Assembly: GCA_004835665.1 (NCBI GenBank)
Contig: RBKR01000004.1
Span: 496,001 to 560,000, forward strand
Source of the DNA: Phoma sp. XZ068
Lineage: Eukaryota > Ascomycota > Dothideomycetes > Pleosporales > Didymellaceae
DNA length: 64,000 nt
Reading direction: 5' to 3'
The notes beneath the pieces are model-generated. The model saw only the letters and a program-made list of their open reading frames with translations. It was not told where the DNA came from and searched no databases. Both the position numbers and the translations under genes were made by a program. This document shows, one piece after another, positions 22,462-31,009 of the stretch (positions within the stretch are counted from its first letter, which is position 1; each line of letters opens with the position of its first letter).

Positions 22462-23009
22462 GATGGCTGTTGATTAGGGGTGGAGAATGTATTACCTTGT
22501 TATGAGTAGGGGAGACCTCGCGAGATATTAATAAGGAGAAGAGAGGTGTGAATTACGGACAGTCACACAAGAGGGATTGTTATAGTGTGATAGGTCTCGC
22601 TGCTGTTTGAAAAGGTGTATAAAATGGCCCATTAATCAGTTTCACGCGTGCCTATGGAACGTGATAATGTGCTGCAACGCCCAGGATATTGATTGAACTG
22701 CAGTCAAGCTGTGAACGGACATGTTCTTGTGGTAGAGGGATGTGTTTGAGTAATCTGGACCATGTTTCGGTTGATGGTGGTGAAAGAAGAATAAGGAAGC
22801 TAGGTGCTAGCGCAGCGGGTCCTTTTGGTGTTGCCCTGGTTACGTCACAAACACCTTTGCACGATTGTGGCACTTTCTTCCCACACGTCTGCCTGCTCTC
22901 ACCTGTCGCCGCGTTATCCTTGTCGCGGACCTGCATCTTTCTTTTGGCGCCTATACTTGTCACGTTTATTGCATCCTACCTTGCGCTTCACAACGACCGA
23001 CCATCAGCC
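22462..23009. promoter_or_regulatory. divergent intergenic region upstream of SRC1
   Basis: About 550 bp between the small minus-strand ORF and SRC1. The long frame entering SRC1 is open from 22689, but its extra N-terminus is Cys-rich and not family-like, so I take the ATG at 23010 as the start. Confidence 0.4.
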
Positions 23010-25141
23010 ATGGCCGACGCTCGCGGGGAATACTGGTACTTCGAGCCAGGCGTCGACCCGTCAAAGATAACGGTGCCAGAGCTGCGCAGTATCTTGCTCA
23101 AGCATGGCGTTGGCTACCCATCATCGGCAAAGAAGCCGCAGCTGGTAGCGCTCTTCAACGAGTCTGTCGCTCCGCAAGCAGCGCAGGTACAGAGAACGCA
23201 TGCGCGCACAAAGCGCACCACAAGAGGCATCGTAGATGTGCCGTCGAGCTCCAACAGCACCGTCGACGATGCTGAAGACGAGACGCTGGTCGCGCCAACA
23301 CCCGCGACGAGAAGGACTGCGCGCCGCACGGCTCGTGGGGCAACGGAAGATGCTGAGGAGGCTGCGCCGGTATCGCGCGCAAAGACTCCGTCGCGCGCGG
23401 TACCCGCAAAGCACAGCAGAGCACTCGAGCCCGAGATCGACGAGCGTCCTGCAGCTAGGCGCACTCGCAAGAGCATCACTCCAGCCCTCAAGGAACCCAC
23501 ACCCGATCCAGAGACATGGCACCGATCCGGTCCTGAGAGCCCTTTCACGCAGGACAACCCGTTCCAGAGCGGCAGCTCGCCAGCAGTCCCCGAGACGACA
23601 TCACGCGACAAGAGTAGGAGAAGGACCTTGGGCTCGGAGCTTAAATCCCGGCGCAAGAGCGATGCCCATCGCCGACGCACGGCTGAGCCCAATGCCGAAC
23701 AGTACGGCGAAGGCATCGTCGTGCCCTCCCGCAAAACGTTTGACGTGGCTGCCTCCCTCCACCAGGACGAGGAGGAACACGAAAGCACAGATGCGGGTGA
23801 AGAGTTCACACCAGAAGAGCAGCTGGACTTGGTACGGGAGCGGGCAAAGAGCGGACAGATTGATATACTACCTCCTCGAAGGCGTAAGCAGGCTTCGAAG
23901 GCAACAGGTACGCTGAAAGCCTTCTCAGCGACGCTCCTGCTCACGACTGCTGCTGTCTTTGGTGGTGTCTGGCGGCAAGAAAAGGTGGATGTGGGCTTCT
24001 GCGGCATTGGAAGAGAAGCTACAGGCCTTGCAGGCGTCGAGGTACCGGATTGGGCAAGTGACATCCTTCCACAGTGCGAGCCTTGCCCGCCCCACGCGCA
24101 GTGTTACAGAGGGCTGGAGCTCACGTGCGACCGCGACTTCATACGCAAAGACCACCCATTATCGATGGGTGGCCTGATCCCCCTTCCACCGACCTGTGAA
24201 CCGGACAGCGCCAAGACGCGCAAAGTCACAGCTGTCGCCAACAAAGTGGTAGAGATCTTGCGAGAGAAGAGGGCACAATACGAGTGCGGCGAGCCCGATG
24301 CCGAAGGCAAGCCTGTTGAGACCCCTGAGGTCGCTGAGGAGGAACTTAAGCAGACGCTGGCCGCACACACGCAGAAGGGCATGACCGACAAGGAGTTCAG
24401 CGAGCTATTTGATCGAGCTTTCCCCGAGACCGTGCTGCGAGATGAGGTCGTTGAGACGACAGATGCGTAAGTACCATCCTCTCTAGCCCCAAACCAGTCA
24501 TGCAACCTTTTCTGACGTAGAACTGTACTAATCAGTGACCTTTCCGTGGATACAGAACTACCGGAAAGCGAAAACTCGCCTCAACGTCACTCGCAAAGCT
24601 CTCCCTCACCTGCAGTGTCCGAAGATCCGTCATACAATCTTTTGAACGACATCTTCTCCAGATTGTGATCTTCTTCCTGCTTGTGGCCTCTGGATCTTAC
24701 GGAAGACACTCGTACACCACCAGCCGGAAAATGGAAGCTCGCGCAAAGCAACTTGCTAGTGAGGTCTTCGATAGGCTTGCCAACCACGCTGCACTCAGCT
24801 ATCAAGAGCCTGGTGCATATACCGAGCGAGGAGTCAGCATGGCACAACTACGAGACGATGTTCTGCGTAATGAGTTCTCTTCCTCGCGTCGCCAGAAGCT
24901 GTGGGAGAGGGTACAGAAGAAAGTCGAGTTCAACTCGAACGTACGTGCAGCAGTCAGGACTGCAACCAGCGGTGATGTGGCTCGCATGTGGGAGTGGATT
25001 GGTCCGATGCGCCTGATCGAGGATGGTCGAAGCAGTGGCAAGCGCGAGAGCGGCCGCTTCAGCATCGAGAACACACCACCAACTGCATCGAAAGAGATGA
25101 CAGAGAAGAAGTCGTGGGAAGAAGGACATCCGATCTACTAG
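23010..25141 (+). CDS. SRC1: inner nuclear membrane protein SRC1/HEH1 (LEM-like, MSC domain)
   Basis: Two exons, 23010-24466 and 24556-25141, 680 residues. Residues about 10-48 form a HeH/LEM-like helix-extension-helix (KITVPELRSILLKHG...KPQLVALF) that binds DNA or chromatin. A long basic, disordered nucleoplasmic linker follows. The first membrane segment is at about 300-322 and the second at about 520-536 (IVIFFLLVASGS). Between them is a Cys-rich perinuclear-space domain (QCEPCPPHAQCY). The C-terminal Man1/Src1 (MSC) winged-helix region ends near 670. The family anchors telomeric and rDNA chromatin and helps nuclear pore quality control. The 89-nt intron lies between the two membrane segments, with branch site ACTAAT at 24527-24532. 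Confidence 0.9.
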
Positions 25142-25505
25142 GTGATGCCAAACTGTTCATAAGATGTGTTCAAGCTGTAGAGTGCAGGTTATGGGCGTTA
25201 TGGCGGTTCGCTTTGGATTTGCATGATACCACCTCGTAATGACATTTTCAGTTGCCTCAACAAGCCGGTAGTTTTGAAACACCACTCTTCATCCCCAGTG
25301 AAAATTTCCCGTTTACCCAAGGCTTGTGGTCGGTCGTGATGATGGGCCCGCGAACGTGAGAGGCATGGTCCGTGCACAACGTAACTACCTCTTGGCTTTC
25401 GCTAAGCGAACTAGCGCCTCGCACAATCGCTGTGAGGAAGGAGCAACCATCACCACACCCGTCAACCCGTCGCCCTCACTAACCGACAGACAAAAATCAG
25501 TCAAG
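25142..25505 (+). promoter_or_regulatory. eL42 promoter / SRC1 3' region
   Basis: A 364-bp same-strand gap. The leader just before the eL42 ATG is pyrimidine/ACC-rich, as is common for ribosomal protein genes. No TATA box is seen. Confidence 0.35.
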
Positions 25506-26464
25506 ATGGTGAGTGCAGACATGCCCATATCCTAAACGAGGGAAACCGCGATTGCAACATGAGTGGACGACGACACCGCGAACGATTTTTCGATGACGAG
25601 TACGACCGAAGCGAGCGCACGAAACTTGAGGGCTACAATGGTTCCGCTACGACGAGGGATTGAAAAGATACACGACGCAGCGTATAAGGAAAATCTGTCG
25701 CAGACGTGGTCGGAGGATGCCTTGAAAAAGGGAGCAGGTGGTTAGGTTCGCAGATTCTGAGCTCCAACCACTGCGCTGCGTCCGAAGCCGTAGCCAGTCA
25801 TGCGACCACGGTGCGCGTCACATCGCCTTCCACGAACCTCGTCGACTCCCCGCATGCCCTGGAGTCGTTCCAGACGCTGTTGCATACTCGACTCGACACC
25901 GTACCGCACACCACACATTGCCGAATTCACCCACTACGCTCGCCACATCGCCTCGGCCACTCATGTTGCAAGCCAAGGCCTTTCAATAAACCGTGTCAAG
26001 GACACGCATACTGGCGATGGACATGCGCTGACAAGGATTGTTCAGGTCAACGTTCCCAAGACCCGCCGTACCTACTGCAAGGGCAAGGACTGCAAGAAGC
26101 ACACCCAGCACAAGGTCACCCGTTAGTAGCCCGCATTCGAGGCCATACCATGCATATACTGAACCTGCGCAGAGTACAAGGCTGGCAAGGCTTCTCTGTT
26201 CGCTCAGGGTAAGCGTCGTTATGATCGCAAGCAGTCCGGTTACGGAGGTCAGACCAAGCCCGTCTTCCACAAGAGGGCTAAGACCACCAAGAAGGTCGTG
26301 CTCCGATTAGAATGCACTGCCTGCAAGACCAAGGCACAGGTACGACTGCCTCGAACATTGACAACAAACACCGCTGACACATTTGACAGCTCGCCCTCAA
26401 GCGATGCAAGCACTTCGAGCTCGGTGGTGACAAGAAGACCAAGGGTGCCGCTCTTGTCTTCTAA
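25506..26464 (+). CDS. RPL42: 60S ribosomal protein eL42 (L42/L44)
   Basis: Four exons: 25506-25508, 26046-26121, 26173-26339, 26390-26464, giving exactly 106 residues, the family length. The first coding exon is only the ATG, followed by a 537-nt intron. The other introns are 51 and 50 nt. Zinc ligands are present as C12-x4-C17 and the C-terminal pair CTAC/RC. Lys40 and Lys55, known methylation sites in yeast, are present. Pro56, the position linked to cycloheximide sensitivity, is in its usual sensitive form. The protein sits near the ribosomal E site. Splicing of all four exons is required to give the invariant sequence, so the model is secure. Confidence 0.95.
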
Positions 26465-26894
26465 GCGTGTCTCTTTCTCTCTCTTTTGCTGGGCCCTCGG
26501 CGTAGTCTTCAGGCGGACGGGATGGACGGCTTTCCCAATCGACTCATGCTATGCATCAATGCAACGAAATGAAAGCGGAGTGATACGGAGCATCTGGGGA
26601 TGAACAGGTTGCTACCCACGAATTCAACGGATTGTAACCAACATTTGCATCAAATCGAGCTCGATTGAAAGGACCTCTCTTCTTCTGCTCATGTCTGCAT
26701 TTGACGTCTAACTGTGATGCATTGTAAGGGTGCTCGTAATTATGACATTAGTTCTCTCCAACAGGAGCGGATCCACTTTCCTATTCCGCTGCCCCTCCAC
26801 CCCCACCAACGCGTCTAACGCGCGCCCTATCGACCTTCAACAAACATACACCCACGTGAGTCAGACGTTCTTCTTCTGTTCAACTTACTTCACA
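26465..26894. other. intergenic, eL42 to ketopantoate reductase
   Basis: 430 bp between same-strand genes. It contains the eL42 3' UTR and the promoter of the next gene. Nothing specific is recognised. Confidence 0.35.
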
Positions 26895-28035
26895 ATGACT
26901 GACATCAAGAAGAAGGCCGTTCTTGTCATTGGCGCGGGCTCTGTTGGCGCAATTGCTGCGTTGAACCTAGAAGTCGGTGGCCTTGCCTTAGTCACGGTCG
27001 CTCTCCGATCCAACTTCAATGCTGTCAAAGAGCAAGGATACACCATCGAAAGCTGTGATCATGGAGCATTGAAGGGGTTCAGACCGAGTGTCGGTATGCT
27101 GTATTCTAATCATGAGAGGTGTCGAGCCATGTGAGCGTCGCCACTGACCGATCATAGTCCGCGACACCATCCCAGATATTATCGCCGAAGCCATTGAACC
27201 ATACGACTACATCGTTCTCTGTACCAAGAGTGTACCAGATGTCGGACCTACCTCTGTCGAACTGGTGGCTCCCGCCTTACCAAAAGATAACACGCACACA
27301 ACCGTGGTACTTCTTCAAAATGGTCTGAACATCGAGAAGCCTTTTCTGGAGTCCCACCCGCAGACCGTCGTTCTCTCTGGCGTATCCCTCATTGGCAGCG
27401 CCGAACCATCTCCTGGCCATATCGTACAGAATGAACCAGATCGACTGCTTGTTGGCGCGTTCCCAAACCCGAATATTGCTATCAAAGAAGCATCTGCCAA
27501 AGCCCAAGAATTCGTGACTGTATATTCTGCAGGCAGTAAAACGGATTGCAAGTACTCACCAGATGTCTCCCATGATCGTTGGCGCAAGCTGGTCTACAAT
27601 GCTTGTCTGAACCCGATCTGTGCAATTACGGGTGTGGACTCTGGAAGGATACGACTTGCGGACGGTGGGCTGGTGGGACTGGTTCGACCGGCTATGCGAG
27701 AAATCGTCGCAGCTGCCAAAGCTGTGGCTAACGTTGAGCTGGAGGCGGACGTAGTTGAGAAGGTCATTGATACGGATCCGATGGAGAGTTGGGCAAAGCC
27801 GAGCATGCAGCAGGATCTGGAAAAGGTAACCCTCGTCCGTTCGGATTCAGGGATTGTTGAGACTCACGTAACGCAGGGCAATTTTATTGAGCTTGAGAAC
27901 CTCCTCGGCGAGCCGCTGCGCGAGGGCAGGAAAGCCGGTGTACCGATGCCGACGCTCGAGGTACTCTATCAGCTCGCTCGAACCATACAATGGCGCACAA
28001 AAGAGAGGAAAGGCTTGGTACAACTCCCAGGCTAA
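26895..28035 (+). CDS. ketopantoate reductase (ApbA/PanE) family oxidoreductase
   Basis: Two exons, 26895-27093 and 27158-28035 (64-nt intron), 358 residues. The N-terminal Rossmann fold starts with VLVIGAGSVGAIAAL (GxGxxG, NADPH). The middle carries VLLQNGLNIE and the C-terminal helical domain has the family signature around KLVYNACLNPICAITG, where Lys and Asn act in catalysis. The family reduces 2-dehydropantoate to pantoate for CoA synthesis, but fungi carry several paralogues, some reducing other 2-oxo acids. This one has a long C-terminal helical tail, and the true substrate cannot be fixed from sequence. No targeting signal is seen, so it is likely cytosolic. Confidence 0.87.
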
Positions 28036-28354
28036 TAGAGTATGAACGAGTAATGAGGCGATATGGTCATCTACAAGATCGAGGTGTAAAAATACATTCT
28101 GTCAGAAGTCAAAAATAGCGCTCCCACAGAGTGGCACTACACCGAGTATTGTGCCTGTTACTCGTGTAACTGCTACTTCCAACTAGATCAAGGTGTGATA
28201 AGTAAGAACTATCCTACGCATGACATATCTGAGTTCTCAGGTCACACACAGACTTTGCACGAGCATTCCATCGGCGATCCTTTGCCATTTAACACCACGT
28301 TTTCCCAGCTAAGCCGTACCTCACGAGCGTCACCATTCTCCCTCAATCATCAAA
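28036..28354. promoter_or_regulatory. intergenic, upstream of small secreted protein
   Basis: 319 bp of AT-leaning sequence containing the promoter of the following gene. No clear element is seen. Confidence 0.3.
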
Positions 28355-28617
28355 ATGAAGCTATCAGCCTTTTTCCTCACAGCACTTGCCGCCGCCGTGG
28401 CCGCCGAGTCCAGCACTTCAGAAGCCCTCGAGCCCAAGCCCGAGCCTACTCTGGGAGTCGAAATCTGCACGAAAATCTGCTCCTTCAACCCAATACCGAA
28501 CTGTGGAAGAAACGGAGTACGCATAGCACTATCAAGTATGATATATCACCCTTGCTGACGGATCCCTAGTACACCAAAAAACAAGGCGATTGCTGGTCAT
28601 GCTGCAGGAGGTCGTGA
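28355..28617 (+). CDS. small secreted cysteine-rich protein (effector-like)
   Basis: Two exons, 28355-28516 and 28570-28617 (53-nt intron, GTACGC...TAG), 69 residues. There is a clear signal peptide (MKLSAFFLTALAAAVAA), then a Pro/Glu spacer, then six Cys with spacing C38-x3-C42-x7-C50-x11-C62-x2-C65-C66, ending CWSCCRRS. Six Cys in a 30-residue mature core, a signal peptide and an intron in the mature region are typical of fungal secreted Cys-rich proteins, some of them plant-interaction effectors. I know similar CWTCC-type endings from fungal secretomes but cannot assign a named family. No function is assigned. Confidence 0.6.
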
Positions 28618-28748
28618 ACAGGGAGGAAAGAAGCGTAGCACAGCTAAGAGACTTTGGCCAAATGAACCACCTCGTTGATAGTGACCCACAATGCATGTTA
28701 ACCCATTGTTGCACCAATGTTCGGCCCTTGCGTCATTGTCTTGGGTGA

Positions 28749-29027
28749 ATGTCATTGTATGTTGCTATTCTTGTCCCTCCGCCCCACTCAGCTACGCGGT
28801 GCCCTGACTACTGTCACAACGGAGATCTCTGCAACCCTTCTGACCACGTTCCTTGCAGTTGTTGCACGTTCGCCGTTACCCTTGAAGATCCCCTGGGCCC
28901 TCCCTTCTTGCCATATACAACAGAGGCCAAATACAGGTGGGAGAAACTGTACTTGATCACCCACGCTGTGTGCTGCTGCGATAGTATAGCTCCTTCCATG
29001 CCATGCAGACGTGACGAAGTTCTCTAG
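28749..29027 (+). other. second cysteine-rich ORF, possible diverged or broken paralogue
   Basis: A 92-codon frame containing C-x3-C-x5-C-x7-C-x-C-C (CPDYCHNGDLCNPSDH then VPCSCC), a pattern close to that of the gene 130 bp upstream. It has no good signal peptide. Joining it to the frame at 28717 would need a 35-nt intron, too short for this genome. It could be a decayed tandem copy, or a real gene whose first exon I cannot place. Confidence 0.25.
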
Positions 29028-29178
29028 TAGAGTGGACTGCCGCTGGGTATCACATCCATGCCTCTATCCGGCTATCGTCCACTGCTCTCTGATGTCTTGT
29101 CTTCGCACGTGAAGTCTGTCCCTCTTGAAGTCCAAGTGAAAATCGAGTCCTCATGCTCGTATTTCAGTCTTTCCGCCC

Positions 29179-29739
29179 TCACAGGTACTTCTTCGCTGCA
29201 GCAGCAACCCTCTGCCTGAACACCGGGCTTTTGACCACATCCCCATTGCCCACCTGGAAGAACGGGTTCATGATAGTCTTCATCCACGCCTCATACACAT
29301 CGACGAAGAAGTTTTTCACTGCCTCTTCTGTCGCGGGGCTCGTGGGATTGTACAGTCCCTGTCCACCGCCCAGCGCTGCTCGTCCGCCTGCTAAACTCCC
29401 CCGCGCACCGCCTCCGCTGCCTGTCAGCCCTAGACTCTCATCGCGTGGCCGTGTCAGGAGGAGGAACCGTGTGTTTGCTCCAGTGATCCAGCACGAAATA
29501 TAGCAGTTCTGGTACTTGTCGATGTGCTTGAGGTACATGGGCGCGCTGCCTGACGAGGTGGACGGCCCCCATTGGACTTCTTCAACGATGTCGAGTGCGG
29601 AGTGCAGGATAAACGGGACCAGAGCGCGCTCGGCGGGTGTGAAGCGTGCGACGCCGTCGCCGCCTGAGCGGGAGGTCCCGAAGTCGTGTGTGAAGAGGGG
29701 GACGTCGAGGGGAGAGAGGATGGAGAAGGTGTAGGACAT
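29179..29739 (-). CDS. TRS20: TRAPP complex subunit TRS20 / sedlin
   Basis: Intronless, 186 residues from the ATG at 29739 (MSYTFSILSP). The open frame continues upstream, but this start matches the family. The longin-like fold is visible: FSILSPLDVPLFTHDF, FILHSALDIVEEVQW, the loop MYLKHIDKYQNCYISCWITGANTRFLLL, and the C-terminal helix FFVDVYEAWMKTIMNPFF. A Gly-rich insert of about 35 residues (roughly 112-146) is absent from animal sedlin (about 140 residues) and accounts for the extra length. Trs20 is the core TRAPP subunit that links TRAPPIII assembly to Ypt1/Rab1 activation at the Golgi and in autophagy. Confidence 0.9.
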   Translation of the reverse strand: MSYTFSILSPLDVPLFTHDFGTSRSGGDGVARFTPAERALVPFILHSALDIVEEVQWGPSTSSGSAPMYLKHIDKYQNCYISCWITGANTRFLLLTRPRDESLGLTGSGGGARGSLAGGRAALGGGQGLYNPTSPATEEAVKNFFVDVYEAWMKTIMNPFFQVGNGDVVKSPVFRQRVAAAAKKYL

Positions 29740-29988
29740 TGTGCCGGCGTCTTCGGTGTCGAGGAGAATTATATTACGGGAATGATCCCTCGGTCGAAGT
29801 CGCCTGGATCCCTGTGCGGTATTTCTCCTCGCAGTGATTTGCTGGTTGTGATACTTGAGGTGATTGCAATGCTCCACGATGAGCTCCCCACGCCCACGCT
29901 AAGCAGGGATGCGCGCCAAGCAAGTCCGCGGGAGTCTTTCGCATCTTCGACTGAACAACCACCCGCATCGCGAACACGCACATCCACA
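29740..29988. promoter_or_regulatory. bidirectional promoter TRS20 / mL60
   Basis: A 249-bp gap separates two divergent start codons, so both promoters must share it. No TATA box is seen, as expected for constitutive genes. Confidence 0.5.
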
Positions 29989-30528
29989 ATGTTCGGCCCC
30001 TTCCGTCTCACAAACCCGCTGTCGGGCGGTCTGCTATGGTGCGCACCCCATCCAGCTCTCGAATTGGCCCCTGTTTATCCCTGGGCTTGCAGCGGCGACA
30101 GATGAGAAACTAACATTTCCAAAGGAAAATCCCCTGGCGCCTGTCCCGCCACCAAAAGTACCGACAACGCGAGCGCCTTCGGAACGTGGACGGCATTGTT
30201 GCGACGCTTGACAATGCGCTGGCGAGGACAGGGCTGAGCATGAAGAAGGTGGACCGGTGGAAGATGGAGATGCCGACCGAGCAGGAGATGTTGCCCAAGG
30301 ACAAATACACCGTCTTCGACCGGAAGGTGAAGAGGTACAGGAAGGGAATCCACAGTGAGTTGCCTTTATTCTGTAAGATCTGAGAAAGTGACGGTTCATG
30401 CGTCAATGGGAGGAGAGATGCGACGGAGAGCAGCAGAAAACGCCAAGAAGTTGAACGAATGCTAATCTTACGCAGAGGTGCCCAAGTGGACAAGAGTCAG
30501 CCAGAGATTGAACCCTCCTGGTTTCTGA
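29989..30528 (+). CDS. mitochondrial large-subunit ribosomal protein mL60 (MRPL31)
   Basis: Three exons, 29989-30038, 30125-30354, 30476-30528 (introns 86 and 121 nt), 110 residues. It starts MFGPFRLTNPLSGGLLWKIPWRLS and ends KVPKWTRVSQRLNPPGF, both hallmark ends of fungal mL60/Mrpl31. The protein is strongly basic and helical, a structural component of the mitoribosome large subunit. Both introns fall inside codons, and correct joining rebuilds the conserved Trp-Lys-Ile-Pro and His-Lys-Val-Pro stretches, which supports the model. Confidence 0.9.
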
Positions 30529-31009
30529 GCGGAGAACGATGGTTTTGTGTATACTACATGTTTCTCTACGGTCTGCATCGGCTATGGCGCTTTTCTGGAA
30601 TCAAAGACATCAAAAAGACATGACATCCCCAATTTCAACAATTGCCTGTGAAGACTACAATATCTTGTTTGTCATTATCAACGTGAACTCGCTTGATGTC
30701 TTGAATTCTCGTCTTGAATTCTCGGGAGTTGCGGTCTGGAAGGTGTTTGTGTTTTGCCCAAATGCAGGATGGTTGCATGCTCGCCGTTTGCTCGAAATTT
30801 ACTTGTTACCGCTCTTTCTGGTCTTACTTCCGCATCATGTATCTCTCACTTCGGTATGAGAATAGGGAGCCCTGATCAAGTTCTGCCTTTACCTACCGTC
30901 ACCTTCACCTCAACTTCACTCTATTTCTTGGTTTGATATATCGATCGTCTTCCCTGATACTGTTCTACTGCCGCCAATTTTTTTGACAATCAACCACATA
31001 CCTGACAAC
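30529..31009. other. intergenic, mL60 to next plus-strand gene
   Basis: 481 bp, pyrimidine-rich near its 3' end just before the ATG at 31010, typical of a fungal promoter/leader. A short direct repeat (GAATTCTCG) lies around 30710-30730. Confidence 0.35.

Noticed and set aside
25706..26212. 168-codon frame over the eL42 first intron
   Set aside because: It runs through intron sequence and an eL42 exon in the wrong phase.
28717..28791. Two-exon model joining 28717-28756 to the second Cys-rich ORF
   Set aside because: It would need a 35-nt intron, shorter than any other in the window, and gives no signal peptide.
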